Numbered from the stretch's first letter, positions 25,052-33,917 are shown. The stretch: 64,000 bases of DNA from JAZOTK01 sp045534775 (GCA_045534775.1 JAZSKI010000008.1:1-64000), one strand, 5' to 3'. Made by a program: numbers and translations. Notes: generated by a model not told the origin, from the sequence alone.

Positions 25052-27047
25052 AATAAAGGCTGAGTCCGCTCAGGGCTGTGCCTAAGGTGATTTGTTTGCC
25101 ATTTTCAAAGGTAAACATATCGAGAGCTTTGTTGTTATCGGGGTTGAGTTTGAGTGCCAGAAGGTCTCCGTTTGAGGTTGTCGTAAACTCGGCTACGGCT
25201 TCGTCAATTACTGTGGTGCCCCCGTCCTCGTATTTATTTAAACGCATAGAGTAGGTTTCCTGGTTGTAATTATCTGCGTAATATAAAATATCACCGTTTT
25301 TACCGCCGAAATACTGCATACCTATAGAATTTTCAATGGTAAAGATAATTTGATTTTTCTTTACATCATAGAGATGAGTTGTGTACATTGCACCTTCGGT
25401 TTCCGAAGAAACAACATAAGCTACCAGATTGCCGTTACGGTTAATCTGAACATGATCGGCTTTTTCAGCAATCTTCACAGGTGCCGACCAGCCGTTTTTG
25501 CCGTAAGTGCTGTATTTTAATGTTTTGTCATTTTCGTCTGTATAGGCAACGGCATTAACATCATACCCAAAGGAATGCTGACTGCCTGAATAGTTAAATC
25601 CGGCAGGTACGGTGCCATAGCTACCGTTTTTGGAAAGCAAGATGGCGCCATCGGTTTTCTGATATAACATATCGGCGCTGTTTTTCCAAAGAGCACCGTT
25701 ATTAAAATAGAAATTATCGTAGTAATTCGTATCACCGCCGGCATATTGATAGGCATTAACAGCTGTATCAATAGAAAGGGCATCCTTGCCAAAGGGTCTG
25801 TAATAAAGAGTTCCCGAAGGCAAACCGTTATCAGATACTACAATATCGCCTAAGTGGATAAATCCCTTTGAAGGTTTATTTACAAATACAGGGCAATGCG
25901 CATCGTTATAATCGGACGAAAGCATAACAGCTTCACCGTTTTTAGCTGTCATCATCAGCTGTGCCTTATCATCTTTAACGGAAAGGTAAACGGCATTTTT
26001 ACCGTCAGCAGAGCAATAAAAGGCTCTTGAAACCTCAGTTGCTATGCTTTTTGGTGCGGAAGAACCTTTTTCCAGGAACAGCTCACCGTTTTCAGCAGAG
26101 GTATCTGCTTTTTTAATATACCAGGCATTTTTTGTGCCGTCCGCAAAGCCGTAAAGGGGATAAGAGGTATCAACCTTAATAAGCGGCAGAGTTTCGATAG
26201 CTTCAACTTTTCCGCCTAAGGTGTATTTACATAAAACATTATTATCCGATTCGTCCTTTTTAACAAAAAGAACGGTTTTCCCGTCTGCCGCTATCACTAA
26301 AGTTCCGGGAAGGGCAGATGAATCAACCTGTACAGGCACATCGGTTTTCGGCGTAAAATAGGTTAAGGTGCTGTTCATAATATAAAAAACATTATCGCCG
26401 CCTGTGACAAAATCGGTATTAACCTGAAAACCTGACTGATTTTCGGCTAAAGCCGTAACAAATCTTTCGCCCTGACCGTTGTTATAATAAACATTTTTTA
26501 CACCGTCCTCGGTTTTGGTGAAAATAGTCGGAGCAGAATCGGATTTTGAATCTAAACCCAGCAGGCTCAAAACAGGATTGGGAGAAGAAGGCATTGCTAT
26601 TTCATAAAAGCCTGCAACAGCCGCCGCCCCAATCACTATAACGGCAATAACCGCTAAAATTATTTTGCCGAAAGGATTGCTTTTGGGAGCTTCGGGAATA
26701 TACGTCGATTCGGGAAATTCGGTTCCGCCTTCCACGCAGTCGCATTCCGCGTAGTCGCACTCCTCACAGTTGCCTTCCACGCAGTCGCAGGTACATCCTT
26801 CACATTCCTCTTTAGCCGAATCATTTTCATCGGCAGGTACTTCATATACCTCAACCTCAATATCGTCATCTGCTTCTGCAGTAATATCCTCTTCACCGAC
26901 AGGCTCGGCTTCAACCTCTTCCGCGATAATTGTCTCAGCTCCTTCAGCTGCCTTGTCGCTCTCAGAATCGGAATTTAAATCCAGACCGCAGGCGGGACAA
27001 ACTTTTTCATCTTCGGCTAATTCGTAACCGCATTTTGGACAATACAT
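25050..27047 (-). CDS. Zinc-ribbon, single-pass membrane protein with a large beta-propeller-like domain
   Basis: The 665-residue protein starts with a zinc ribbon (C3, C6, C17, C20). A very acidic segment (25-115) contains a dense cysteine cluster near residues 83-106 (CEGCTCDC and ECDCVEGG type repeats). One transmembrane helix (about 129-148) follows, then about 510 extracytoplasmic residues with repeated short beta-strand blocks ending in FV.NSTLTY or YYADNYNQETY-like sequence, suggesting a TolB/DUF5050-type propeller. The family role is unknown; similar zinc-ribbon-TM proteins are common in Clostridia. It is convergent with rpmB. AGGAGAC precedes the ATG. Confidence 0.7.
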   Translation of the reverse strand: MYCPKCGYELAEDEKVCPACGLDLNSDSESDKAAEGAETIIAEEVEAEPVGEEDITAEADDDIEVEVYEVPADENDSAKEECEGCTCDCVEGNCEECDYAECDCVEGGTEFPESTYIPEAPKSNPFGKIILAVIAVIVIGAAAVAGFYEIAMPSSPNPVLSLLGLDSKSDSAPTIFTKTEDGVKNVYYNNGQGERFVTALAENQSGFQVNTDFVTGGDNVFYIMNSTLTYFTPKTDVPVQVDSSALPGTLVIAADGKTVLFVKKDESDNNVLCKYTLGGKVEAIETLPLIKVDTSYPLYGFADGTKNAWYIKKADTSAENGELFLEKGSSAPKSIATEVSRAFYCSADGKNAVYLSVKDDKAQLMMTAKNGEAVMLSSDYNDAHCPVFVNKPSKGFIHLGDIVVSDNGLPSGTLYYRPFGKDALSIDTAVNAYQYAGGDTNYYDNFYFNNGALWKNSADMLYQKTDGAILLSKNGSYGTVPAGFNYSGSQHSFGYDVNAVAYTDENDKTLKYSTYGKNGWSAPVKIAEKADHVQINRNGNLVAYVVSSETEGAMYTTHLYDVKKNQIIFTIENSIGMQYFGGKNGDILYYADNYNQETYSMRLNKYEDGGTTVIDEAVAEFTTTSNGDLLALKLNPDNNKALDMFTFENGKQITLGTALSGLSLY

Positions 27048-27153
27048 ATTTTTCAGTCTCCTTTAATCGAATTTATATTAATAATATCATTATATAACTA
27101 TTTTGTACTAATGTCAACATTTTTAATAAAATTTACAATTTATTAAGAAATTA

Positions 27154-27182
27154 TTGACATTTTATTTTAAAAGTAGTAAAAT
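27154..27182 (+). promoter_or_regulatory. Promoter of the M15 peptidase gene
   Basis: Consensus TTGACA (27154-27159), 17-bp spacer and TAAAAT (27177-27182), 38 bp before the start codon. Confidence 0.7.
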
Positions 27183-27220
27183 GTTTAAGTGAAGATGAAA
27201 ATTGACGAGGAGTAATTACC

Positions 27221-28456
27221 GTGAAGAAAATTTTATTGATTGTTTTAATTTTTATTATGATACTGCCGTCGGTATATGCAAGAGAAGGGGAAAGCCTTAC
27301 CATAGCTACAGGCTTTAAAACAACGGTATTAGAGGATGGCTTGTATAATATTGACGGAAACATCTACGTTCCCTTCGTTGAGCTTTGCGAGGCGATGGGG
27401 TCGATAATATACAGATATCCTGAATATAATAACTATTATGTAATTTCAAGAGAAGGGGACATTTGCAGTCATTCTCTTTATTACGATTCCTTTGAATTTA
27501 ACGGAGAAAATATCACGGTCGGAATACCGTCAACCCATGATGATAAATATGAAATTTTAGTTCCCTTTGATTTGGCAGACAAAATGTATGACCTGGAAAT
27601 AGAATATACAGACGGCGAGGCGCGTATCAAAAAAGAAATGTATACGGGATATTATAATAATCTGGTAAGCAGATTGCTTCAATATTCGATTTATGATGAT
27701 TTCTATCCCGAAAAGTTTAAGAGATATTATAATTTCTACGGCAACAACCCCGATATGGATGCGGGGACTGTAATTAACAGCGTTAACCTGAATATGGACA
27801 AGGCGTGGTGTACAGATGAAAGTATAGTAACAAACCCGCAGGATTATCTGACGCTTGTTAACAAATACAACAGATTGCCGTATGATTATAATGCCGCAAA
27901 TCTTGAACGGGTAGGGAATCTGTATAAAAAATTTTCTTACAGCGACTACTGCTTAGACCGCGAAGTTTATTACAAATATGTGGATATGTATGATGCGGCG
28001 GCAAGCGACGGACTGTCGATTAAGATAGTTTCTGCATATCGGACAGAGGATTATCAGAGAAATCTCTATAGCAGATACAAAAGCTCTTACGGCAAGGAAT
28101 ACGCAGACCGTTATTCGGCAAAACCGGGTTATTCGGAGCATCAGACAGGCTTTGCGGTGGATATAAATTCCTTATATACTTCCTTTGAAAATTCGGCGGA
28201 ATACGCGTGGCTCAGCGAAAATGCCCACAGGTTCGGGTTTATCGAAAGATATAAAAAGGGTGCGGAATACATAACAGGCTATGCCTATGAACCATGGCAT
28301 TACAGATATGTAGGCGTTGATGCCGCAACGGAAATTCACGAGAAAAATATTACCCTTGAGGAATATTATGCTACATATATCTATAAATCCAACTATAAGC
28401 TTGACAAGGACAGAACGTGGATGGAGGTTATAAGATATTACCATCTGGAGGCATAA
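27221..28456 (+). CDS. M15-family D-alanyl-D-alanine carboxypeptidase (VanY-like) with copper-amine-oxidase-like N-terminal domain
   Basis: The 411-residue exported protein has a signal peptide (1-20, ending VYA). A region like the copper amine oxidase N-terminal domain (about 30-140, VLEDGLYNIDGNIYVPFVELCEAMG) comes next, then a C-terminal VanY/M15B peptidase domain. The zinc and catalytic motifs are visible: SAYRT, YSEHQTGFAVDI (SxHxxGxAxD) and EPWHYRYVG. It would trim peptidoglycan stem peptides outside the membrane. The gene is monocistronic and ends in a terminator shared with the convergent kinase gene. Confidence 0.9.
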   Translation: MKKILLIVLIFIMILPSVYAREGESLTIATGFKTTVLEDGLYNIDGNIYVPFVELCEAMGSIIYRYPEYNNYYVISREGDICSHSLYYDSFEFNGENITVGIPSTHDDKYEILVPFDLADKMYDLEIEYTDGEARIKKEMYTGYYNNLVSRLLQYSIYDDFYPEKFKRYYNFYGNNPDMDAGTVINSVNLNMDKAWCTDESIVTNPQDYLTLVNKYNRLPYDYNAANLERVGNLYKKFSYSDYCLDREVYYKYVDMYDAAASDGLSIKIVSAYRTEDYQRNLYSRYKSSYGKEYADRYSAKPGYSEHQTGFAVDINSLYTSFENSAEYAWLSENAHRFGFIERYKKGAEYITGYAYEPWHYRYVGVDAATEIHEKNITLEEYYATYIYKSNYKLDKDRTWMEVIRYYHLEA

Positions 28457-28457
28457 C

Positions 28458-28495
28458 AAAACGGAGACAGCAGGAAATGCCGTCTCCGTTTTTTA
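28458..28495. terminator. Bidirectional terminator
   Basis: The stem ACGGAGAC/GTCTCCGT (28461-28489, with an inner GCA/TGC pair) is flanked by AAAA on the left and TTTTTT on the right, between convergent genes. Confidence 0.85.
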
Positions 28496-29479
28496 TCAGT
28501 TAAAAAGGCTGCTGCCTCCTATAAATTCTTTTATAATAGATGAAGGCGGGATGGCTTCGGTATTAATCGGGCCAAAGGATTCGGAAAGTGACAGCAGATT
28601 GCAAACGGTATCATAATTTTCAAAATCCGTCGGCACATCCTTGAAAATAACCTTAAGATGGGGATAATAAACAGCCGCTTCGTAAACCAAAGACGAATTG
28701 AAAATCACATCGGCACGCTCCGCAAAAGGGAAAATGTTTTTTTTTGCACCCTCTTCGGCATAAGGCCACAGCTCAAAGGACAATTTATAATCTGCGTTAC
28801 GGAAATAAAAATCGCGTACCAACCGCCGCATAAATCGGATTTTACGGGATTTTATCAGCTGACCGTCCGCATCGGTCAGAGCCGAAAGAGGCGAACAGTA
28901 GATTTTATATTTGTTTTGAGAAGGGATATTATAAGCCAACCCATCGTTTAAGCCGTGAATTCCCTCTACGATTATAACCTCTTTTTTTCCTAATGAGATA
29001 TTCTGTTTACTCACGCTGCCGCTTAAAAAATCAAAGATGGGAACGGTAGCACAGCCTTCTTTAAGCAACATAGCTATATCTTCGTTAAACCGTTGATGGT
29101 CGATAGAATCAAAGGCTTCAAAATCAGGCTTGCCGTCACGGTTTTTAGGCATCAGCTCCGGTTTTTTATAGTAGTTATCCAAGGAAATGGAAACAGAAGT
29201 AACGCCCAGAACCCGCAAATGAAGCATAAGTCTTTGAGCAAACGAGGTTTTCCCCGACGAGGAAGGACCGCTGATAAATATCAGCTGTATATTTTCGGAA
29301 ACGGTTGCGATAATTTTGGCAATATCGGAAATTTTTTGTTCGTGGCGTGTTTCGCTGAGATTAATAAGGGAAGCACAGCTACCACCGTTTAAAAGTCTGT
29401 TTATCTGCGAAACTCCGCTTAGCCCCAAATTTTCGCACCATTCCTTATATTCCCTACGGCATAAATCTATTTTATCCAT
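28496..29479 (-). CDS. Uridine kinase/phosphoribulokinase-family nucleoside kinase
   Basis: The 327-residue P-loop kinase has Walker A GPSSSGKTSFAQRL (about 70-83), SLDNYYKKPE and FEAFDSIDHQRF, all typical of the uridine kinase/PRK fold, and IIVEGIHGLND as the Walker B strand. About 50 extra N-terminal residues, and the absence of the TGS-like domain found in the long clostridial Udk proteins, make the substrate uncertain; uridine is likely but not shown. A long transcribed leader (29480-29668) precedes it. AAAGGAG lies before the ATG. Confidence 0.8.
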   Translation of the reverse strand: MDKIDLCRREYKEWCENLGLSGVSQINRLLNGGSCASLINLSETRHEQKISDIAKIIATVSENIQLIFISGPSSSGKTSFAQRLMLHLRVLGVTSVSISLDNYYKKPELMPKNRDGKPDFEAFDSIDHQRFNEDIAMLLKEGCATVPIFDFLSGSVSKQNISLGKKEVIIVEGIHGLNDGLAYNIPSQNKYKIYCSPLSALTDADGQLIKSRKIRFMRRLVRDFYFRNADYKLSFELWPYAEEGAKKNIFPFAERADVIFNSSLVYEAAVYYPHLKVIFKDVPTDFENYDTVCNLLSLSESFGPINTEAIPPSSIIKEFIGGSSLFN

Positions 29480-29668
29480 ATAAAATACTCCTTTCGGTAT
29501 CTTTGTTATTACTTATATTAATTTTATATTATATGTCTTTTGCCCGGCAAAGTTTCCGAATACGATAATCTCGTTGCCGTAAGACAACATATCAAGTGCA
29601 GCTGCTTAAGGAAAAGACTTTATTTAGCTCGCGGAATACGAATTCAGCTGTGATATAATTGCTTCTTT
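29480..29668 (-). promoter_or_regulatory. Long leader of the uridine-kinase-family gene with a nested hairpin
   Basis: Between the predicted minus-strand start (near 29668) and the start codon lie about 190 nt without an ORF. On the minus strand ATGTtGTCTTaCGGCAA can pair with TTTGCCGggcaAAAGACAT further on (about 29530-29592), enclosing an ACGA/TCGT hairpin. This could be a regulatory RNA; I recognise no riboswitch class. Confidence 0.4.
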
Positions 29669-29703
29669 AAACCAATTATATCACAAATCCGTTTCTGCTG
29701 CAA
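29650..29703 (-). promoter_or_regulatory. Minus-strand promoter with a 12-bp inverted repeat over the -10 box
   Basis: TTGCAG (29698-29703) and TATAAT (29675-29680) are 17 bp apart on the minus strand. GTGATATAATTG (29650-29661) and CAATTATATCAC (29673-29684) form a perfect inverted repeat that covers the -10 box and the transcription start, a plausible repressor site. Confidence 0.55.
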
Positions 29704-29857
29704 CTGTTTTTTGGAAACAAAACAAAAAAGCAGAAAATGTATACAATTTGGTGATTTTAACCATGTGAAAACGAGAGAAATCAAAAGATTTAGTGAAAAA
29801 CGACAAATAAAATAAATATACTTTTTATTAAACGGTTAAAACAGCCGATTTTAGAGC
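29704..29857. other. AT-rich intergenic spacer
   Basis: I see no gene here. The spacer separates the divergent minus-strand kinase promoter from the promoter of the large RNA. A TTTGGTGATTTT block occurs at about 29749 and again at 29866 in the RNA promoter. Confidence 0.5.
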
Positions 29858-29886
29858 TTGATATTTTGGTGATTTTGGTGTAAACT
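29858..29886 (+). promoter_or_regulatory. Promoter of the large noncoding RNA
   Basis: TTGATA (29858-29863), 17-bp spacer, TAAACT (29881-29886). No long reading frame follows on this strand before the terminator at 30453. Confidence 0.6.
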
Positions 29887-29892
29887 GTAGGT

Positions 29893-30483
29893 GAAGAGAG
29901 AAAGGAAGAAACACAGACATCGCTGAGGCGGTGAATATATTAAAGGGAGGCGTTACCGTTGAGAAAGTAGTTTTGAAATCAGAGATTAGAAAAATGAGGA
30001 GATTCCATTGAAAAATAAATAGTTGAAAATTTATGATAAATTGATATAAATGGGGCGATTGTAATGTATAGAATGATAGGTCGCAGAAAAATCTAAAAGC
30101 GAAAGGGTGAGACCACCAGAAACTTTAGCTTAACCCGGTATAACCAATTTATATAGAGATAGAATAAGTCATTGGGAGGGGATAACATTGAAGAATGTAC
30201 CCACCTGGATTAAAGAACATAAATTAAAATTTAATATATGAACAATTAATGGCGACTTACAACAGTGGTCGCAAAGCATAAATAATATGAACGTCTGAAA
30301 AAAGACGCTAAATAAAATCGCAGGTGCCTTGCGAACAGAAATAAGGTGCAAATAATCAAGGAGGAGATTACCTTCAAGTAGTATTTTAGAAAAAAATATT
30401 AACCGAGGAGGATAAGGTCTTCAAATAGTGACTTAACTAAAGATATAATAAGAATCGCACAGCAAAAGCTGTGCGATTTTTTG
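29893..30483 (+). ncRNA. Large structured noncoding RNA candidate (about 590 nt, possibly ROOL-like)
   Basis: A transcription unit with its own promoter and strong terminator contains no ORF longer than about 20 codons on the sense strand. It contains many short hairpins: GGTG/CACC at 30105-30117, GCGAC/GTCGC at 30252-30272, CGTCT/AGACG at 30291-30307 and TCGCA/TGCGA near 30318. It also holds five dispersed copies of a purine-rich AGGAGG block followed at 8 nt by TTG or TTC. Size, host group and the tRNA directly downstream fit the ROOL class of ornate large RNAs; that assignment is only a hypothesis. It does not show RNase P, tmRNA, 6S or SRP signatures. Confidence 0.6.
30453..30483 (+). terminator. 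Terminator of the large noncoding RNA
   Basis: AATCGCACAGC-aaaa-GCTGTGCGATTTTTT: an 11-bp stem with a four-base loop and a T-run. Confidence 0.9.
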
Positions 30484-30552
30484 CATATAAACCGTATGAC
30501 ATAAAGAGAAAAATAAAAACAGCCCGAACACTATGTATTCAAGCCATTCTTA

Positions 30553-30629
30553 TGGTCTGAGTGGGGAGACTTGAACTCCCGGCCTCTTGAACCCCATTCA
30601 AGCACGCTACCAAACTGCGCCACACCCAG
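30553..30629 (-). tRNA. tRNA-Pro (anticodon GGG)
   Basis: The minus strand folds into a complete cloverleaf. Acceptor CTGGGTG/CACTCAG, D-arm GCGC/GCGT, anticodon stem CTTGA/TCAAG with loop ATGGGGT giving anticodon GGG, five-base variable loop, T-arm GGGAG-TTCAAGT-CTCCC, discriminator A and an encoded CCA end (30553-30555). Length is 77 nt including CCA. Confidence 0.93.
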
Positions 30630-30749
30630 ATATATTTAAGTTACTAATATATTATACCACAGTTTTTTTGAAAAATCAATAGGAAAATTATATTTTTATT
30701 ATAATTTTCCTACTGATTTTTTTGTTGATTTTAACTAATTTTTTGTATA

Positions 30750-31655
30750 TTATTCACATAACAACGCTTTCTGAGACGCTTTTCTGTATTGGGAAGGAGA
30801 CATATTCATTTGTCGGGAAAAAATATTTATAAAATGCGAGGAGTCGCAAAAACCTGTTTTTTCGGCAATATCAGATATGGACAGGGAGGTTCCTGATAAT
30901 AAGTCCTTAGCAGCATCAATCCGACATTGAAGCAATAGCTCGGAGGGGGTTGTATTAAATGTATCGGAAAATTTTTTGAAATAGGAGCTACGGGACATAT
31001 TTGCTGTTGAAGCTAATCGGGCTACGGTGATTTTTTCATCATATTTCTCATATATAAGAGAGAGACTCGCGGCAAAAAAACTATCAGGACTTTTTTTATT
31101 TTTGTGTTGAAGTTCGTAATATTTACAAAGGTCGGTTATCAGTATAAGCGCGGCACTTTCGCAAATTATAGTGGAGTATTTCGAAGGAGTTTTTAAATTG
31201 TTTAAAATAATATCAACGGATTTTTTTATATTGCATAATTGGTTGCCGGTGACTTTAAGAAAATAATCACCGCAGCCGGAGAGTCTCATCAGAGGCTCTA
31301 CCTTAAATAATGTACTAAAGTAAGGCAACGAGTAAAGTGGTGATAAATTTTTCTTAAAAAAATCATCATGAATAAGTACGTTAAGCACAGAAAAATTTCT
31401 GTTTTCTTTATATCCGTGTTTTATATTTGGCGGAATGATAAAGACATCACCCTTTTGAACCTCGAACATTTCGTTTCCTAAATAATGTGCACCTGTTCCG
31501 CCTAAAACTATATTTATTTCACAAAACGCATGACTGTGCATATCTATTGAATAGTGAGGCATAATGCCGGCGGTAATTTTACAATCAGTATTATTAAAAA
31601 AATCTGCAATTTCCCAATGACTTTTATATAGATCAGCAAGCTTTTCAGGGTACAT
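30750..31655 (-). CDS. AraC-family transcriptional regulator with cupin domain
   Basis: The 301-residue regulator has an N-terminal cupin (HSHAFCEINIVLGGTGAHYLG, then FIIPPNIKHGY) and a C-terminal double helix-turn-helix with ITVARLASTANMSRSSYFKKFSDTF and SISDIAEKTGFCDSSHFINIFSRQ. It diverges from a glycyl radical enzyme gene with fully overlapping promoters and is very probably its regulator. AAAGGAG precedes the ATG. The ligand is unknown. A sibling AraC gene sits at 4531-5460. Confidence 0.87.
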   Translation of the reverse strand: MYPEKLADLYKSHWEIADFFNNTDCKITAGIMPHYSIDMHSHAFCEINIVLGGTGAHYLGNEMFEVQKGDVFIIPPNIKHGYKENRNFSVLNVLIHDDFFKKNLSPLYSLPYFSTLFKVEPLMRLSGCGDYFLKVTGNQLCNIKKSVDIILNNLKTPSKYSTIICESAALILITDLCKYYELQHKNKKSPDSFFAASLSLIYEKYDEKITVARLASTANMSRSSYFKKFSDTFNTTPSELLLQCRIDAAKDLLSGTSLSISDIAEKTGFCDSSHFINIFSRQMNMSPSQYRKASQKALLCE

Positions 31656-31703
31656 ATGACCACTCCTTTGGACGATTATACAATTTAATTATATTTATAT
31701 ACG

Positions 31704-31735
31704 TTGATTATATCATATAATTTTGATAAAATCAA
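31704..31735. promoter_or_regulatory. Overlapping divergent promoters of the AraC and glycyl radical enzyme genes
   Basis: On the plus strand TTGATT (31704-31709), a 17-bp spacer and TAAAAT (31727-31732). On the minus strand TTGATT (31730-31735), a 17-bp spacer and TATAAT (31707-31712). The two promoters occupy the same 32 bp, so only one polymerase can bind at a time. Confidence 0.65.
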
Positions 31736-31763
31736 GATATAAATTTAATGGAAGATGATGAAA

Positions 31764-33917
31764 ATGCTGTCCGAAAGAATAAAAATGATTGCAAAAAAAT
31801 CAAGAGAACAGGGGCAACACAGCCCGGAAAACAGCTTTAATTATGATAAAAACATGTATGCCCTCGGTAAATACAAGGAATTGCCTATTCGCGAGAAGGT
31901 GACACGGGCTGTAGCGGATGCTATAGTAAATCAAAAAATTTATATTGAACCCTATGATGAAATAATTGGACGTATATTCTTTTTTAATGATAAGGAATGT
32001 AAAGAGTGTGATCCGGCGTTTGATTATGTGAGTGAGCCTGAAGAAAAAATACGGAAAGAGCTACCGGACTATGAGGAGTTTTCAAAATATCAGCTGGGAG
32101 GAACACATTACAGAGGTCATATAGCATGGCGGTATGATAAAATATTACAGCTGGGAACAGAGGGAATGAAGCAACAATACCGCGAAGCCATAAGCCGCAC
32201 GGATGATGAAAAAAGTAAGGAATTTTGCCGGGGAGTAATCATAATGTTGGAGGCACTTGAAAGATGGAACGACAAGCATATTGAGGAGCTCGAAAAAAGG
32301 AATATGAAAACACAGGCAGAGCGTTGCAGAAGCTTGGGGAGACCGGCAAGAACTTTCCGCGAAGCAGTACAAACATACTTTATGCAATATATGGTGGTGA
32401 TGAAAGAATTTCCTGCGGGAGGAAATGGACCGGGCAGATTAGATTATTACCTGTGGCCGTATCTTGAAAGGGATTTGAAAAATAACAAATGCACACTTGA
32501 AGAAGCAAAAGAGATTATACAGGAACTGTTTATAAGAATTGATGCACCCTTTACAGATTCGGACGGGTGGGTTGAGGCAATAGTGGTAGGCGGAACTTAT
32601 CCTAACGGCTTATCGGCAGTTAATCCGTTATCATACATTATGGTGGAAGCGATTATGGAGCTTGATATTATACATCCTACGGTATATATAAGACTTCCGG
32701 AAAATCCACCGGAGGATTTTTTGGAGCTTAGTGCTAAATATCTTAAATACGGAAAAAATCGTGCTCAGCTGTTTTGCGACAAAAATATTATAAAGACTCT
32801 TGTAAATCACGGGGTTTCTTTCCGTGATGCCGTCGACTATTACAGCGGCGGATGTATGGAAATAGGTATTCAGGGAATGAGCTGTGACTACCTTTTTAAT
32901 GGTTTACATAATATTTTAAAAATTGTGGAGCTGTCGACAACGGGCGGATTATCTTTAAATGACGGAGTGCAGGTGAACAGCTTCCGAGGCAGAGGGCTGA
33001 AGGAATTTAATAATTTTGAAGATTTCTATATGGATTTTATCGGAGAAACACGTAGAATTATAACTATGTTTTTAAAGGCACAGGATATATACAGCGAAGT
33101 GGCGGAAGAAAAATCACCGGTATATTTGCTGTCATCTATGCTGGAGGACGCATTGAAAAAATGCCGCGGTATGCATAGTGGGGGTGCAAGATACCATGAT
33201 TACGGAGCTATTCCTATGGGGCTTCCATCGGCCGCGGACTACCTGTTTGCGATAAAAAAGGCGGTATTTGACGATAAAATATGCTCGGCTGAAGAATTGG
33301 TCGAAGCCTTGAAAAATAATTTTTCAGGCTATGAAAACTTGCGACAAAAACTTAAAGGAATACCAAAATACGGGCAGGAAGATAAAGAAGCGGATGAAAT
33401 GATGAGCAGACTGTGCAGCGATGTCTGAGAGATATATGATTCCTATGTTACGAGATTTGGCGGCAGAGGTAAGGCTGTTGTATTTACCTTTGAATGGGCA
33501 GCGTGTTGCGGAAGTATTATAGGGGCGACTGCTGACGGGAATTTTGCAGGGCATCCCGTTGCACATGGTGTAACTCCGCAGAGTGGTGCTATGACGAAGG
33601 GAATTACTGCGGCAATTAATTCATGTACTTCAATTCCTTTTGAGGATTTTTCGGCAGGGGCATCTACGATGTGGGATATGGACGAAGGCTGGGCGACTAC
33701 AGACGTTATAAAAACTATTTTTACGGTATTCTTTGAAAAAGGAGGACAAATATTCCAAGGGAATATGACGGATGTAAAAAGCTTAGAGCTTGCAATGGAG
33801 AATCCGGAGGATTACCCGGATTTAATGGTACGGGTAGGAGGATTTTCGGCTCGGTTTATACATTTGAACTCCGAGGTGCAGTTGGAGATTATTAACAGGG
33901 TACGTCACAACAAATAA
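31764..33917 (+). pseudogene. Glycyl radical enzyme (pyruvate formate-lyase family) interrupted by an in-frame TGA
   Basis: One continuous frame encodes a glycyl radical enzyme of about 718 residues, but TGA at 33426-33428 stops it after the first 554 or so. Before the stop lies the PFL-like barrel with the active-site cysteine in GGCMEIG (near residue 370). After it the same frame continues without other stops through GATADG and ends with the glycyl radical motif RVGGFSARF. Without that part the protein cannot form its radical. A nonsense mutation is the simplest reading; I see no convincing SECIS hairpin after the TGA. No activating enzyme is adjacent. The substrate is unknown. The likely start is ATG 31764, 9 nt after GGAAG. 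Confidence 0.8.

Noticed and set aside
24799..25053. An 84-codon frame downstream of rpmB
   Set aside because: It runs through three terminator hairpins, so it is not a gene.
30169..30351. A 60-codon minus-strand frame inside the large RNA
   Set aside because: No ribosome site, and it lies opposite a transcribed structured RNA with its own promoter and terminator.
29893..30483. RNase P RNA, tmRNA, 6S or SRP RNA
   Set aside because: None of their conserved cores (for example the GAGGAAAGTCC type core of RNase P) is present in the region.
33426..33428. A variant genetic code with TGA read as tryptophan or glycine
   Set aside because: TGA is used as the genuine stop of several house-keeping genes here, for example nrnA and prophage genes, and no other essential gene contains an internal TGA.
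33426..33506. Selenocysteine insertion at the TGA in the glycyl radical enzyme gene
   Set aside because: I could not fold a convincing SECIS hairpin directly after the TGA, and the position is far from the catalytic Cys and Gly.
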